Notes: a model not told the origin generated them from the letters alone. A stretch of DNA of 64,000 nt from Actinomycetota bacterium (GCA_009701885.1 WLJH01000005.1:1-64000), one strand, 5' to 3'; shown: positions 32,804 to 47,666, counted from the first letter of the stretch. Program-made: numbers and translations.

Positions 32804-33360
32804 TCAGTTGTCCTCGGCGAGCGTGACTTCAACGCCGCCCAGGAGTGCGGCGGACATGTTGTAGAGGAACGCCGTCAGCGTGGCGACCGCGGTGAGGATG
32901 ATGACGTCGATCGCGGCGACGAGCATGGTGAAGCCGAGGACGCGCGAGGTGCCGATGTAGTTCTCTATGTCGAACTCCGAGGCGGAGTCCTCGCCGACGA
33001 TGTCGGTGACGGTGGCGTTGATCGACTCCCAGACGCCGGCCCGGTCGAGCACAGTCCACACCATGAGCACCGAGACCACGGTGACGATGCCGAAGGCGAT
33101 CGACAGCAGGAACGAGGTCTTCATGACCGACCAGGGGTCGACCCTGGTCAGGCGCAGTCGCGCCCGGCGGGGGGCACGGCCCGTGGCAGCGGCCGGCGTC
33201 GCGGCTGCCGGGGCGGCGTCCTTGTTGGCCTGGTGCTCGTCACCGGCGCGGGCCAGCCGCTCCTTGACCCGGTCGGCGAGCGCCGGCCGGGTCACGGTGT
33301 CCTCCGGTCCGCGGGCGGGCACCGGACGCGTGGTCCGCTGCTCGGTGGATCGGTCCGTCA

Positions 33361-33364
<4 letters not shown>
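32804..33364 (-). CDS. DUF3566 transmembrane protein
   Basis: A 186-aa protein equivalent in position to Rv0007 of M. tuberculosis, next to gyrA. The N-terminal third is charged and Ala/Thr-rich; two transmembrane helices follow (about [20 protein letters not shown] and [21 protein letters not shown]), separated by a short extracellular loop with [14 protein letters not shown] and [13 protein letters not shown]. The C-terminal [18 protein letters not shown] is the family signature. The GTG start overlaps the gyrA stop (GTGA); an ATG one codon later is equally possible. The role is unknown; co-transcription with gyrA is likely. Confidence 0.9.
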
Positions 33365-36090
<2,726 letters not shown>

Positions 36091-36154
36091 GTGTCTGTGG
36101 CTTTCTGGTCGGTTCTACGGGTGTCTAGGGCGCGCGGTAGAGAGTGCTAGCGGC

Positions 36155-38389
<2,235 letters not shown>

Positions 38390-38518
38390 TCAGCGGCTCG
38401 TGGAGGCCTCCAGGAGCGCCTGGGAGGGGGCCGGACAGGGGCGGGTACGTCGGAGGGCCGGTCAGATCGGCTCCTGCGAGCTCGTGCCCCCGACCTCGAG
38501 CCCCCTGGCCAGCTGACC

Positions 38519-38685
38519 GGTCTCGACCCGCGGGTCACGGCTTGCAGGCTCAGCCGTGCCGCTCGCTCGACCACCACCAGCGAGTCCGCTGACGCGTCCT
38601 CGGTCTCGACACGCGGGTCACGGCTTCGCAGGCTCAGCCGTGCCGCTCGCTCGACCACCGATCGACGAGTCCGCTGCGCGTCCTC
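38519..38685. repeat. Two tandem copies of an 84-bp repeat
   Basis: Both copies start GGTCTCGAC, contain CGCGGGTCACGGCTT and GCTCGCTCGACCACC and end GTCCGCTG-CGCGTCCTC, with a few substitutions and one-base indels. The type (GGTCTCGAC...GTCGAGC arms) is like dispersed repeats of nocardioform genomes. It fills much of the 444-base gap between gyrB and the DUF721 gene, which otherwise shows no gene. Confidence 0.85.
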
Positions 38686-38686
38686 G

Positions 38687-39310
38687 TCACCCGTAGGTGT
38701 CCCGGGGGCCTCGGCCGTCGCGCACCGACCGGGGGCCCTTGCGCCAGGTGGGCAGGTGCGGCCCGAGGACCTCGATGACGGTGACCGTGCCGGCGCCCAG
38801 GTCCTCGTTGAGCCGGCGCACGAGCTGCGGTGCGAGGAGCTTCAGCTGGGTGGCCCAGGCGGTGGAGTCCGTGCGCACGACCAGGCGGCCGTCCGCGAAC
38901 GTCTCCGGCGTGCAGTGCGCGGCGACCTCGTCGCCGACCAGCTCGGGCCAGCGCGCGAAGACGCCGCGCACCCGGAGGTCCAGCGCCCAGCCGTGGTCGG
39001 CGACCAGGCGGGCCAGCGTGCTGTCGAGCAGCTGCGGGTCCCGGTCGTCGCCCGGTGCCGGGCGGGGGCCGTCGCCGCCCTGGCGCCGCTTGCGCCTCGG
39101 CCGCCGGATGCCCCCTGCGGACGCTCCGGCCACGGCCTTGGCCGTGCGACGGGCGAGGTCCAGGCCGTCGTCGGAGTGCGGGAGGTCGGTGGCCGGCAGG
39201 TCGTCGAGGTCCGGGCCGTGGTCGCGCTCGGGGGGCAGGGCGGACCGGCCCGGGGGGCCCTCGGGCGGCCCGTGGTCCGGGTCAGGCGTCGGGGGGTGCT
39301 CAGTCGTCAC
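38687..39310 (-). CDS. dciA: DciA-like DUF721 protein (replicative helicase operator)
   Basis: DUF721 proteins (DciA) load or recruit the DnaB helicase in bacteria that lack DnaC/DnaI. The 207-aa protein has a Pro-rich acidic N-terminus (1-60), a basic [11 protein letters not shown] patch, and the DUF721 KH-like domain at about 100-190 ([52 protein letters not shown]). It lies between gyrB and recF, the same place as Rv0004 in M. tuberculosis. Its start overlaps the recF end by 11 bases, so translation is coupled. Confidence 0.85.
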   Translation of the reverse strand: MTTEHPPTPDPDHGPPEGPPGRSALPPERDHGPDLDDLPATDLPHSDDGLDLARRTAKAVAGASAGGIRRPRRKRRQGGDGPRPAPGDDRDPQLLDSTLARLVADHGWALDLRVRGVFARWPELVGDEVAAHCTPETFADGRLVVRTDSTAWATQLKLLAPQLVRRLNEDLGAGTVTVIEVLGPHLPTWRKGPRSVRDGRGPRDTYG

Positions 39311-40535
39311 GGGTGACCTGGCCTCCCGCGACGAGGAACCGGACGCCCCGGAGCGCGGCCGGCACGTCCTCGGGGACCGCGGCGGTGACGAGCACCTGCT
39401 CCGCGCCGGCCACCAGTGCCGCCAGCTGCTCGCGCCGCTGCGAGTCCAGCTCGGCGAAGACGTCGTCGAGCACGAGGATCGGGTCGTCGCCCTCGGAGCG
39501 CAACAGGTCGTACGACGCCAGCCGCAGGGCGAGCGCGAACGACCACGACTCGCCGTGCGAGGCGTAGCCCTTCACCGGCAGCCGGACCGCGGGTCCTGCG
39601 TCGGCTGCCTCGGGGTCGCCCGCGCCCTCTGCCGCCTGGTCCTCCGGCTCCGCTGCAGCCACGCCCTCCCCGGGACCCAGGGTCAGTAGGAGCTCGTCGC
39701 GGTGCGGTCCCACCAGCGAGAGCCCCCGGTCGAGCTCGTCCTTGCGCCGCGCCTCGACCTCGACCAGCAGCCGCTCGGCGAGGTCGTCGACACCGAGCTC
39801 CCACGCGTGGTGCGGCAGCTCGAGGCTCGGGCGGTACTCCACGTCGGCAGCGTCGCGGCCCGCCCCCTGCGCCACGGCGGCGTACGCCGCGACGACGTAC
39901 GGGCGCAGCGCCTCGACCAGCCGCAGCCGTTCGGAGAGCAGCTCCGCGCCGGTGCGGGCCAGGTGGGAGTCCCAGACCGACAGGGTCGCGAGCGCGCCCT
40001 CGGCGGACGTGCTGCCGCGGCGGGCGGCGCCGGCGGTCTTCAGCAGCGTGTTGCGCTGGCGCAGGATCCGGTCGTAGTCGGACCGGACGCCCGCCAGGCG
40101 CGGGGCGCGCAGCACCAGGAGGTCGTCGAGGAACTTCCGCCGGTCCGACGGGTCGCCCTTGACCAGGGTGAGGTCGTCGGGGGCGAAGACCACGGTGCGC
40201 ACCAGGCCGACCAGCTCGCGCGCCCGGGGGAGCGGGGAGCGGTTGACCTTGGCCCGGTTGCTCCGACCGGGGTTGATCTCGACCTCCAGGACCGCGGTGC
40301 GACCGTCGCGCACCACCGCAGCCCGCACGACGGCCCGCTCGGCACCGGCGCGCACCAGCGGGGCGTCGCCGGCGACCCGGTGCGAGCTGAGCCGGGAGAG
40401 GTAGTCGATCGCCTCGACCAGGTTGGTCTTGCCCTGGCCGTTGCGACCCACGAAGGCGGTGACGCCCGGCTCGAGCGGGACCTCCGCGGTGGGGTAGGAG
40501 CGGAAGTCGTGCAGCGTCAGGTGCGAGACGTGCAC
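39300..40535 (-). CDS. recF: DNA replication and repair protein RecF
   Basis: SMC-like ATPase that helps RecOR load RecA at gaps. The 411-aa protein begins [14 protein letters not shown], with Walker [10 protein letters not shown] (30-38), a Q-loop region and Walker [14 protein letters not shown] followed by [12 protein letters not shown], and signature [13 protein letters not shown]. Length is slightly above the usual 360-385 aa because of an acidic Ala/Glu-rich insertion near residues 295-325. The GTG start is one base after the gnd stop (TGAC-GTG). Order gnd-recF-dciA is conserved in actinobacteria. Confidence 0.96.
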   Translation of the reverse strand: MHVSHLTLHDFRSYPTAEVPLEPGVTAFVGRNGQGKTNLVEAIDYLSRLSSHRVAGDAPLVRAGAERAVVRAAVVRDGRTAVLEVEINPGRSNRAKVNRSPLPRARELVGLVRTVVFAPDDLTLVKGDPSDRRKFLDDLLVLRAPRLAGVRSDYDRILRQRNTLLKTAGAARRGSTSAEGALATLSVWDSHLARTGAELLSERLRLVEALRPYVVAAYAAVAQGAGRDAADVEYRPSLELPHHAWELGVDDLAERLLVEVEARRKDELDRGLSLVGPHRDELLLTLGPGEGVAAAEPEDQAAEGAGDPEAADAGPAVRLPVKGYASHGESWSFALALRLASYDLLRSEGDDPILVLDDVFAELDSQRREQLAALVAGAEQVLVTAAVPEDVPAALRGVRFLVAGGQVTRDD

Positions 40536-40536
40536 G

Positions 40537-41448
40537 TCATGCCAGGTCGGGTTCCGGGCCGGGCTCCCCACCGGACGCCGCCTGCGTCGCGTGCCCGCCG
40601 AACTGGTTGCGCATCGCCGCGACCGCCTTCATCGCGGGGGAGTCCTCCTGGCGGGAGACGAACCGGGCGTAGAGCGCGGCCGTGATGGCCGGGGTCGCCA
40701 CGGCGTTCTCGATGCCGGCCTCGACGGTCCAGCGTCCCTCGCCGGAGTCGTCGGCGTAGCCGCGGATCGATGCCAGGCCCGGGTCCTCGTCGAGCGCGGC
40801 CACCAGCAGGTCGAGCAGCCAGGAGCGGATGACGGTCCCCTCGCGCCAGGAGCGGAAGACCTCGGTGGTGTTGTCGACGACGTCGACGGCCTGGAGCAGC
40901 TCCCAGCCCTCGGCGTAGGACTGCATGACGGCGTACTCGATGCCGTTGTGGACCATCTTGGAGAAGTGGCCGGCGCCCACCTTGCCGGCGTGCACGGCGC
41001 CGAGCTCGCCCTCGGGCTTGAGCGCGTCGAAGGCTGGCTGCACCTTCGCGACGTCCTCGGCGGTGCCGCCGTACATCAGGGCGTAGCCGTTCTCCAGGCC
41101 CCAGACCCCGCCCGAGACGCCGCAGTCGACGAAGCCGATGCCCTTCTCGGCGAGCATCGCCGCGTGCGCCTGGTCGTCGGTCCAGCGCGAGTTGCCGCCG
41201 TCGACGACGAGGTCGCCCTCGCCCAGCAGGTCGCCGAGCCGCTCGATGGTCTCGTGGGTGGGGGCGCCGGAGGGCACCATCACCCACACGACCTTGGGGG
41301 AGGGCAGCGCCTCGACCAGCGCCTCGAGCGAGTCGACGTCCCGCTTGTCGGGGTCGTGGTCGAAGCCCACGACCGTGTGTCCGGCGTTGCGCAGGCGGGT
41401 GCGCATGTTGCCGCCCATCTTCCCGAGTCCGACGAGTCCGATGTCCAT
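40537..41448 (-). CDS. gnd: 6-phosphogluconate dehydrogenase (decarboxylating), short form
   Basis: Oxidises 6-phosphogluconate to ribulose 5-phosphate and CO2 in the pentose phosphate pathway. The 303-aa protein has the N-terminal Rossmann motif [12 protein letters not shown], the substrate motif [17 protein letters not shown], and catalytic Lys in [17 protein letters not shown]. Length matches the short NAD-type GndA rather than the 470-aa enzyme. Between dnaN and recF it is in its common actinobacterial position, so it may be co-transcribed with replication genes. An alternative name is YqeC-like NAD-dependent form. Confidence 0.93.
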   Translation of the reverse strand: MDIGLVGLGKMGGNMRTRLRNAGHTVVGFDHDPDKRDVDSLEALVEALPSPKVVWVMVPSGAPTHETIERLGDLLGEGDLVVDGGNSRWTDDQAHAAMLAEKGIGFVDCGVSGGVWGLENGYALMYGGTAEDVAKVQPAFDALKPEGELGAVHAGKVGAGHFSKMVHNGIEYAVMQSYAEGWELLQAVDVVDNTTEVFRSWREGTVIRSWLLDLLVAALDEDPGLASIRGYADDSGEGRWTVEAGIENAVATPAITAALYARFVSRQEDSPAMKAVAAMRNQFGGHATQAASGGEPGPEPDLA

Positions 41449-41504
41449 ACCGAGCAGCCTAGGACCCGAGGCGGTGGGAGCGGCCCGTCAGGCGGGTGAG
41501 GCGC

Positions 41505-42641
41505 TCAGGAGAGCAGACGGCGGGGCATGAGGAGGTAGCGGAACCCCGGGTCGCTGTCGTCGTCGGTCACGCCCGAGATGACCACGGGCTTGGAGGCCTG
41601 GGTGAAGGCGAGCTGGACCGTCGGCTGGTCGATGGCGGTGAGGCCGTCGAGCAGGAACTGGGGGTTGAAGCCGGTGGTCAGGTCGTCACCGGTCACGACC
41701 GCCTCGACCGACTCCGAGGCCTGGGCCTCGTCGCCGGATCCTGCGTCGAGGGTGAGCACACCGTCGGAGAAGGCGAGCTGGACGGCGGTGTTGCGCTCGG
41801 CCACGAGCGAGACGCGCTTGACCGACTCGACCAGTGCCGCCTTGTCGACGGTGGCGAGCGTGAGGTGCTCGTTGGGGAAGAGGCTGCGGACCTTGGGGAA
41901 CTCCCCGTCCAGCAGGCGGGTGGTCGTGCGGCGCATGCCACCGGGGCCCGCGCCCTCGAAGCCGATCAGGCCGTCGCCCGCGCCGCTGGCGCTGAGCGCG
42001 ATGGCGATCTCGGCGCCGGCGGTCAGGGACTTGGCGGTGTCGGCGAGCACCTTGGCGGGCACGAGCGCGGCGAGGGTCTCGTCAGGGGTGCGTGGGTCCC
42101 AGGTGAGCTCGCGCTGGGAGAGGCGGAAGCGGTCGGTGGCCAGCAGCGAGATCGTGGAGCCGTCGATCTCGAGGCGGACGCCGGTCAGGACCGGGAGCAT
42201 GTCGTCGCGACCCGCGGCGGTGACGGCCTGCGCGACGGCATGGCTGAAGAGCTCGCTCGGGACGGTGCCGGTGGCCTGCGGCATGGCGGGGAGCGTGGGG
42301 TACTCCTCGACCGGCATGGTCTGGAGGCTGAAGCGCGCCGAGCCGCAGGTGAGCTGGACCCGAGCGCCGTCGAGCGTCATCTCGACCGGCTTGGCAGGCA
42401 GGCTGCGGCAGATGTCGGCGAGGAGCCGGCCGCTGACCAGGGCCCGGCCAGGGTCGTGGACGTCGGCCTGCAGGGTCGCCCGCGCGGAGGTCTCGTAGTC
42501 GAAGCTGGACAGGACCAGCCCCTGGTCGTCGGCCTCGACGAGCAGGCCGGCGAGGACGGGGACGCTCGGTCGCACGGGCAGGTTGCGTGCCGCCCAGGCG
42601 ACGGCATCGGCCAGCACGTCTCGTTCGACGCGGAACTTCAC
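41505..42641 (-). CDS. dnaN: DNA polymerase III beta sliding clamp
   Basis: Ring-shaped processivity clamp. The 378-aa protein begins MKFRVERDVLADAVAWAARNLPVRP and shows the three-domain pattern with VLAGLLVEADDQGLVLSSFDYE, the central FSHAVAQAVTAAGRDDMLPVLTGV and the C-terminal VISGVTDDDSDPGFRYLLMPRRL. The final residues contain the hydrophobic-cleft Met and Leu typical of actinobacterial clamps. GAAGGA lies nine bases before the GTG start. The dnaA gene lies upstream with the candidate origin between. Confidence 0.97.
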   Translation of the reverse strand: MKFRVERDVLADAVAWAARNLPVRPSVPVLAGLLVEADDQGLVLSSFDYETSARATLQADVHDPGRALVSGRLLADICRSLPAKPVEMTLDGARVQLTCGSARFSLQTMPVEEYPTLPAMPQATGTVPSELFSHAVAQAVTAAGRDDMLPVLTGVRLEIDGSTISLLATDRFRLSQRELTWDPRTPDETLAALVPAKVLADTAKSLTAGAEIAIALSASGAGDGLIGFEGAGPGGMRRTTTRLLDGEFPKVRSLFPNEHLTLATVDKAALVESVKRVSLVAERNTAVQLAFSDGVLTLDAGSGDEAQASESVEAVVTGDDLTTGFNPQFLLDGLTAIDQPTVQLAFTQASKPVVISGVTDDDSDPGFRYLLMPRRLLS

Positions 42642-43074
42642 GGTGTCAGTCCTTCAGCAGGAGGGGCGCGGGGCCGGGGTTCGGGCCGGGCGTGGGGCAC
42701 GGCGGGGGACCCGGGGTGACGGGGAGTCGCATCCTGCCACGCGCCGCCCACCGGAGGGGAGCGCCGGTGGGTTTTCCCCAGGGAGAGGTCCGGGAGGAAT
42801 TCCACGGGAATTCGGGATGGTCAGGGTTCCAGAGGAGTCATAGGAGCTGTGGAGTCTGTGGACGAGCGGCGTTCGTGCAGGTCGTGCGGAGGAATAGGAG
42901 TGCACAGGGGGTGGGGAGGAGAGGTGTGGTCCCGAGCCCCGGCCTGTGCAGCCAGGACCTGGCCGTGGACGGGACGGGATGCGCTCCACAGATCCTCCCC
43001 GTGTAGTTCGGGGTGGATCCGTCCTTCGTCCACAGGGGGGAACGACACGAACCGTCCGGTCGGAGCAGGCGTGC
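42642..43074. other. Candidate oriC between dnaA and dnaN
   Basis: A gene-free 433-base stretch between dnaA and dnaN, the usual actinobacterial origin. It carries DnaA-box-like sites: TGTGGACGA at 42857-42865, TCGTCCACA at 43026-43034, and weaker ones with GTGCACAGG, CCGTGGACGG and CTCCACAGAT. It shares CGTGTAGTTCG (43000-43010) and TCGTCCACAG with the 36-bp palindrome at 4.1 kb. No canonical TTGTCCACA was seen, so box affinity is uncertain. Confidence 0.75.
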
Positions 43075-44562
43075 TCAGGCCTGGCGGGCCTGCATCTTCA
43101 CGCGGTTCGTGAGCTCCGAGACCTGGTTGAAGACGGCCCGGCGCTCGGCGAGCAGCTGGTTGATCTTGCGGTCGGCGTACATCACCGTCGTGTGGTCGCG
43201 GTTGCCGAACTGGGCGCCGATCTTGGGCAGCGAGAGGTCGGTGAGCTCGCGGCACAGGTACATCGCGATCTGCCGTGCCATCACCAGGTGCCGGCCGCGG
43301 CTGGGGCCGGTGAGCTCGTCGATCGTGAGCCCGAAGTACGCGGCCGTCTGGGCGATGATCAAGCCGGCTGTGATCTCCGGCTCGCCGCCCTCGGGGATCA
43401 GGTCCTTCAGGACGATCTCGGCCAGGGTCATGTCGACCTCCTGGCGGTTGAGGTTCGCGAAGGCGGTGACGCGGATCAGGGCACCCTCGAGCTCACGGAT
43501 GTTGGTCTGGATCTTGGAGGCGATGAACTCCAGCACGTCGGGCGGAGCGGTGAGCCGGTCCATCGCGGCCTTCTTGCGCAGGATCGCGATGCGCGTCTCG
43601 AGGTCGGGGGGCTGGACGTCGGTGATCAACCCCCACTCGAAGCGGTTGCGCAGCCTGTCCTCCAGCGCCTCGAGCCGCTTGGGAGCACGGTCGGAGGTCA
43701 GCACGATCTGCTTGTTGGCGTTGTGCAGGGTGTTGAAGGTGTGGAAGAACTCCTCCTGCGTCTGGGTCTTCCCCTCCAGGAACTGGATGTCGTCGATCAG
43801 CAGCACGTCGACGTCGCGGTAGCGGCGCTTGAACCGGTCCTGCCGGTCGTCGCGGATCGCGTTGATGAACTCGTTGGTGAACTCCTCGCTCGAGACGTAG
43901 CGCACCTTGGCGCCGTTGTAGAGCGAGCGGACGTAGTGGCCGATGGCGTGGAGCAGGTGGGTCTTGCCCAGCCCCGAGTCGCCGTAGACGAGCAGGGGGT
44001 TGTACGCCTTGCCGGGTGCCTCGGCCACCGCGACGGCGGCCGCGTGCGGGAAGCGGTTGGACGAGCCGATGACGAAGGTCTCGAACGTGTACTTGGGGTT
44101 GAGGCGCGTCTCCAGGGCGTTCGGGCGTACGCCGCTGTCGACCGGTGCGGGCGGCTCGGGCGTGCTCGGGGTCATCTCGCGCCGGGGTTCGGGGGGCACG
44201 GGGCCGAGGTCGGCCGCCGGGGCCGCGGTGAGGGGTGTCGGCTCCTCCCCACTGGCGATGGTGGAGTCGACAGGGCTATAAGTCGACATATCGCCTGGTT
44301 GCGCGGCTTCCTCGAGCGCCGGGTTCACCGTGACGGCGATCCTGATCTCCTGGCCGAAGCGCACGGAGAGGGCGTCCTCGAGCTGGGCGCGCAGCCGCCC
44401 CTCGAGCTGGTGGCGGGTGAAGTCGTTGGGGACGGCGATGATCGCGGTGTGCCCGTGCAGGGTGATCGGCTCGCTGGCACGCAACCAGGCGCGCTGGTTG
44501 GGCTGGAGGTCCGCGACCACGCCGTGCCAGGCGGAGGCGAGGTCCGAGAGGTTGTCGTCCAC
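43075..44562 (-). CDS. dnaA: Chromosomal replication initiator protein DnaA
   Basis: Binds DnaA boxes and opens the origin. The 495-aa protein has domain I (about 1-85), a Pro/Glu-rich domain II (86-170), the AAA+ domain III with Walker [10 protein letters not shown] and Walker [13 protein letters not shown], and the domain IV HTH with signature [15 protein letters not shown]. The GTG start giving [19 protein letters not shown] is chosen because domain I begins there; a longer reading adds 50 residues rich in Arg and Thr of low conservation. Divergent from rpmH; its own promoter is likely at about 44900. Confidence 0.95.
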   Translation of the reverse strand: MDDNLSDLASAWHGVVADLQPNQRAWLRASEPITLHGHTAIIAVPNDFTRHQLEGRLRAQLEDALSVRFGQEIRIAVTVNPALEEAAQPGDMSTYSPVDSTIASGEEPTPLTAAPAADLGPVPPEPRREMTPSTPEPPAPVDSGVRPNALETRLNPKYTFETFVIGSSNRFPHAAAVAVAEAPGKAYNPLLVYGDSGLGKTHLLHAIGHYVRSLYNGAKVRYVSSEEFTNEFINAIRDDRQDRFKRRYRDVDVLLIDDIQFLEGKTQTQEEFFHTFNTLHNANKQIVLTSDRAPKRLEALEDRLRNRFEWGLITDVQPPDLETRIAILRKKAAMDRLTAPPDVLEFIASKIQTNIRELEGALIRVTAFANLNRQEVDMTLAEIVLKDLIPEGGEPEITAGLIIAQTAAYFGLTIDELTGPSRGRHLVMARQIAMYLCRELTDLSLPKIGAQFGNRDHTTVMYADRKINQLLAERRAVFNQVSELTNRVKMQARQA

Positions 44563-44898
44563 GGTGGGGGTGCTCCGCCCTGCCCCGGTCGGAGGTGGTC
44601 CCTCACGGGTCCGGGGAGCTGCTCGTCTGGTGGGTGTTCGGTCGGTCTCGCGCCACGGCCGCGGCCGGTGTCCCCACCGCGTGCGCTGCTGTGACCCGTT
44701 CATGTTCCACAAGTTGATCCACAGGCTGTGAACCCGGGTCGGGGGATGTGGCTCCTCGGTGTCCCGGTGCTCGTGCCGGACCGGGCTCCATCGCTGTCGT
44801 CGCAGGTCAGACCCGGTGGATCGACCTGGGCGGGCCCGTCGGCACTGACGGAGCGGTGGTGCCCGAGCGTGACGCGGAGGCGGGACCTCGAGAGGGGG

Positions 44899-44927
44899 AA
44901 CCTAACCTGGCACCCGGGGGGGCGCAA
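44899..44927 (-). promoter_or_regulatory. Putative dnaA promoter
   Basis: TTGCGC (-35) and TAGGTT (-10) are separated by 17 bases on the dnaA strand. TTCTCCACA lies just upstream of the -35, in a position for DnaA feedback. Confidence 0.45.
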
Positions 44928-44988
44928 GCAGTTCTCCACAGGCTGCCGGGCCGCCCGGGCCACATGGGGTGCGGGGGTCGGCGAGGGT

Positions 44989-45018
44989 TTGACCCCCCGT
45001 CGCGCGCCCGCGTACCGT
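44989..45018 (+). promoter_or_regulatory. rpmH promoter
   Basis: TTGACC and TACCGT are separated by 18 bases and point to rpmH, whose GTG lies about 220 bases further on. Confidence 0.5.
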
Positions 45019-45242
45019 TGGCCGGTCATCCGAGGAGATCTGTGTGTCGACGGGTGCCGCATGTCCATGACCATCCCCGGTCGTCGCCGGGGACGACGTG
45101 GGTGGGCGGTGCCGGCCGAAGGTCGCGTACCGGTGGTGCCTCCGGGCGCCCCGGTCGGCACAGCCGATCACAGGGTGGGAGGTCCGGCACCGTCGGGCCC
45201 GACGCAGACGTCCAGCAGAACCCTCCGCGAGAGAGAGCAGTC

Positions 45243-45380
45243 GTGAGCAAGCGCACGTACCAGCCCAACAACCGCCGCCGTCACAAGGTGCACGGTTTCC
45301 GTCTCCGCATGCGCACGCGTGCCGGTCGCGCGATCCTCAACCAGCGGCGCCGCAAGGGCCGCAAGTCGATCGCGGTCTGA
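45243..45380 (+). CDS. rpmH: Ribosomal protein bL34
   Basis: A 45-aa, highly basic large-subunit protein, [18 protein letters not shown] with the conserved [21 protein letters not shown] ending. It belongs to the conserved rpmH-rnpA-yidD-yidC-jag-rsmG series running away from dnaA. AGAGAGAGCAG precedes the GTG start. A transcript shared with rnpA is expected, the usual arrangement in bacteria. Confidence 0.98.
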   Translation: MSKRTYQPNNRRRHKVHGFRLRMRTRAGRAILNQRRRKGRKSIAV

Positions 45381-45405
45381 CCAGACCGTCGGTCGCGCCC
45401 GCCCC

Positions 45406-45741
45406 GTGCTGCGAGCTGAGCACCGGCTCGCCGACGCCGGCCTGTTCCGGCTCGCGACCCGTCGCGGGACGCGTCGCTCCTCGCCCACGCTGGTGACCCA
45501 CCTGCTGCAGCGCGAGGGTGATGCTCCCCCGCTCGTCGGGTTCGTCGTCAGCAGGGCGGTGGGCAACGCCGTCGTCCGCAACCGCGTGAAGCGCCGCCTT
45601 CGCCACTTGGCCCGGGAGCACGTGTCCTCGCTCCCGGGCTCTTGCGTGCTCGTGGTGCGCGCACTGCCGGCCTCCGCTGCGGCCTCCAGCACCGCGCTCG
45701 GGACGGATCTCGCGGGCTGCCTGGCAAGGACCTCGGCGTGA
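45406..45741 (+). CDS. rnpA: Ribonuclease P protein component
   Basis: Binds RNase P RNA and aids 5' tRNA processing. The 111-aa protein starts [21 protein letters not shown] and contains the RNR signature [28 protein letters not shown], with the RNRVKRRLR basic helix. Its stop overlaps the yidD start (GTGA). The start lies 25 bases after rpmH. Confidence 0.96.
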   Translation: MLRAEHRLADAGLFRLATRRGTRRSSPTLVTHLLQREGDAPPLVGFVVSRAVGNAVVRNRVKRRLRHLAREHVSSLPGSCVLVVRALPASAAASSTALGTDLAGCLARTSA

Positions 45742-46043
45742 AGGACCCCGTGCGGCTGCTGCTCATCGGCTTCCTCCGCGTCTACCGGAAGCTGGTCAGC
45801 CCGCTCTACGGCCAGGTCTGCCGCTACCACCCCAGCTGCTCGGCGTACGCCCTGGAGGCCGTGACCGTCCACGGCAGCCTGCGGGGCAGCTGGCTGGCAG
45901 TACGACGGCTCGGTCGCTGCCACCCGTGGTCCGACGGTGGCTACGACCCGGTGCCTCCTCGCCACCCGGGGGGCACCATGGACGCGGATACCCCGCCCGG
46001 CCCCACCCCATCCCCGCACGTCCGCCCCACACAAGGAGTCTGA
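45738..46043 (+). CDS. yidD: Membrane protein insertion efficiency factor YidD
   Basis: A 101-aa membrane-associated protein with the YidD signature [19 protein letters not shown], conserved Cys and [14 protein letters not shown]. It assists YidC-dependent insertion. The C-terminus has a short Pro-rich extension ([13 protein letters not shown]). It overlaps rnpA by four bases and is four bases from yidC. Confidence 0.95.
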   Translation: MKDPVRLLLIGFLRVYRKLVSPLYGQVCRYHPSCSAYALEAVTVHGSLRGSWLAVRRLGRCHPWSDGGYDPVPPRHPGGTMDADTPPGPTPSPHVRPTQGV

Positions 46044-46046
46044 TCC

Positions 46047-47072
46047 GTGGGAACCATCGGTGACATCTTCGGCTTCCTGGCCGCACCGCTCTACTACGCC
46101 ATCTCCGGCGTCATGCTCCTCTGGCACGAGCTCTTCACCCTGCTCGGCCTCGACGAGAACGGGGGCCTCGGGTGGGCCCTGTCGATCATCGGTCTGACGC
46201 TGGTCATCCGTGCGGCGCTGATTCCGCTCTTCGTGCGCCAGATCAAGGCCAGCCGCAACATGCAGCTGATCCAGCCGAAGGTCCGGGAGCTGCAGAAGAA
46301 GTACGGCCACGACCGGGAGCGTCTCGCGCAGGAGACGATGAAGCTCTACAAGGACTCGGGCACCAACCCGTTCGCGTCCTGCCTCCCGATCCTGCTGCAG
46401 ATGCCGATCTTCTTCACGCTCTTCAGCCTGCTGAACAACGCCTCGAAGGAGGTGGGTCGGGGCTTCCTGACCGACGAGCGGGCGCGCAACTTCGGTGAGT
46501 CCGAGCTCTTCGGGCGGATCCCGATCGCGGACAGCTTCTGGGGATCGGGCATCTGGCGCGAGGGTGGCGGTGACGCCGCTGTCATGGTGCTCGCGCTGTT
46601 CCTCGTGCTCGCCATGACCGCCACGACGTTCTTCACCCAGCGCCAGCTGATGAGCAAGAACATGCCGGCCGATGCGTTGTCCGGCCCCTACGCCCAGCAG
46701 CAGAAGCTGCTCCTCTACGTCCTGCCGGTGGCTTTCGGTCTTGGCGGTGTGGCCTTCCCGATCGGTGTCCTCCTGTACTGGACCACCTCGAACCTGTGGA
46801 CCATGGGCCAGCAGTTCTACGTCATCCGCAACAACCCCGCTCCAGGCACCCCGGCGGCGAAGGCCAAGGAGGAGCGCGACCGCGCCAAGGCCCTGAAGCG
46901 TGGCGAGGTCGTGGCGGAGGTCGAGGCCCCCGTCGTGGAGGAGCGTCGCCCGGCCCGTCGTGAGCAGCCCCAGCGGCAGCCCCGGGCCGCCCGGAAGAAG
47001 GCCGCGCCGGCCAAGGGCGGGAACGCGCGGAACCAGACCCAGAAGAACCAGAAGAAGGGAGGCGGCTCGTGA
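46047..47072 (+). CDS. yidC: Membrane protein insertase YidC
   Basis: Inserts membrane proteins alone or with SecYEG. The 341-aa actinobacterial form has five hydrophobic helices. Recognisable parts are SIIGLTLVIRAALIPLFVRQIKASRNMQ, the cytoplasmic MQLIQPKVRELQKKYG helical hairpin, NPFASCLPILLQMPIFF and GVLLYWTTSNLWTMGQQ. The conserved Arg in the membrane groove is in LVIRAAL. A basic C-terminal tail (KALKRGE... KKAAPAKGGN) can contact the ribosome. AAGGAG lies eight bases before the GTG start. Its stop overlaps jag. Confidence 0.96.
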   Translation: MGTIGDIFGFLAAPLYYAISGVMLLWHELFTLLGLDENGGLGWALSIIGLTLVIRAALIPLFVRQIKASRNMQLIQPKVRELQKKYGHDRERLAQETMKLYKDSGTNPFASCLPILLQMPIFFTLFSLLNNASKEVGRGFLTDERARNFGESELFGRIPIADSFWGSGIWREGGGDAAVMVLALFLVLAMTATTFFTQRQLMSKNMPADALSGPYAQQQKLLLYVLPVAFGLGGVAFPIGVLLYWTTSNLWTMGQQFYVIRNNPAPGTPAAKAKEERDRAKALKRGEVVAEVEAPVVEERRPARREQPQRQPRAARKKAAPAKGGNARNQTQKNQKKGGGS

Positions 47073-47602
47073 GCGAGTCGACCCAGACCTCCGACGCCGT
47101 GGACACCACGGACGTCGGGCAGGAGCAGCCCACCGTGAGCAACCGCGTCCAGGCGCTCGAGAACGAGGGCGAGATCGCGGCCGACTACCTCGAGGAGCTG
47201 CTCGACATCGCGGACCTCGACGGCGACCTCGACATGGACGTCGAGGGTGACCGGGCGGCGGTGTCGATCGTGGGCGCTGACCTCTCCCAGCTCGTGGGCC
47301 GTGACGGCGAGGTGCTCGAGGCGCTGCAGGAGCTGACCCGGCTGGCCGTCTACCGCGAGACCGGCGAGCGGTCCCGGCTGATGCTGGACATCTCGGGTTT
47401 CCGGGCGCAGCGGCGCACCGAGCTGGAGAAGGTCGCTGCCGACGCCGTGGCCCAGGTGCGGGAGCGGGGCGAGCGGGTCTCGCTGGCGCCGATGTCCCCG
47501 TTCGAGCGGAAGGTCGTCCACGACGCGGTCGCCCAGGCTGGCCTGGTGTCGGAGTCCGAGGGTGTGGAGCCGCGGCGGTTCGTGGTGATCCTCCCTGAGT
47601 GA
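47069..47602 (+). CDS. Jag/KhpB-type R3H RNA-binding protein
   Basis: A 177-aa protein with a KH-II-like domain (about 55-115, with SQLVGRDGEVLEALQELTRLAVY) and an R3H domain (about 120-175, RGERVSLAPMSPFERKVVHDAVAQ, then PRRFVVILPE). The Jag-N domain of firmicutes is absent, as in other actinobacteria; instead there is an acidic N-terminus. The family binds RNA and is linked to envelope growth. The start overlaps yidC by four bases. The mycobacterial homologue is Rv3920c. Confidence 0.9.
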   Translation: MSESTQTSDAVDTTDVGQEQPTVSNRVQALENEGEIAADYLEELLDIADLDGDLDMDVEGDRAAVSIVGADLSQLVGRDGEVLEALQELTRLAVYRETGERSRLMLDISGFRAQRRTELEKVAADAVAQVRERGERVSLAPMSPFERKVVHDAVAQAGLVSESEGVEPRRFVVILPE

Positions 47603-47623
47603 CGCACTGCCCGATCCGGGCGC

Positions 47624-47639
47624 TGTTTCACGTGAAACA
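47624..47639. promoter_or_regulatory. parS site 1
   Basis: TGTTTCACGTGAAACA is a perfect match to the bacterial parS consensus, bound by ParB, in the short gap between jag and rsmG. Confidence 0.97.
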
Positions 47640-47666
47640 CCCCCCACGCCCGAGGCGGCGCGGGGG

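Larger units (their letters stand above)
44563..45242. other. dnaA-rpmH intergenic region
   Basis: A 680-base region without a supported gene. It holds the divergent dnaA and rpmH promoters and three more DnaA-box-like sites: TGTTCCACA (44703-44711), TGATCCACA (44715-44723) and TTCTCCACA (44932-44940), which could autoregulate dnaA or contribute to origin function. About 140 bases next to dnaA are in frame with it and would be coding if an upstream start were used. Confidence 0.6.

Noticed and set aside
44563..44712. 50-residue N-terminal extension of DnaA
   Set aside because: Arg/Thr/Pro-rich and unlike domain I; left as possible alternative start only.
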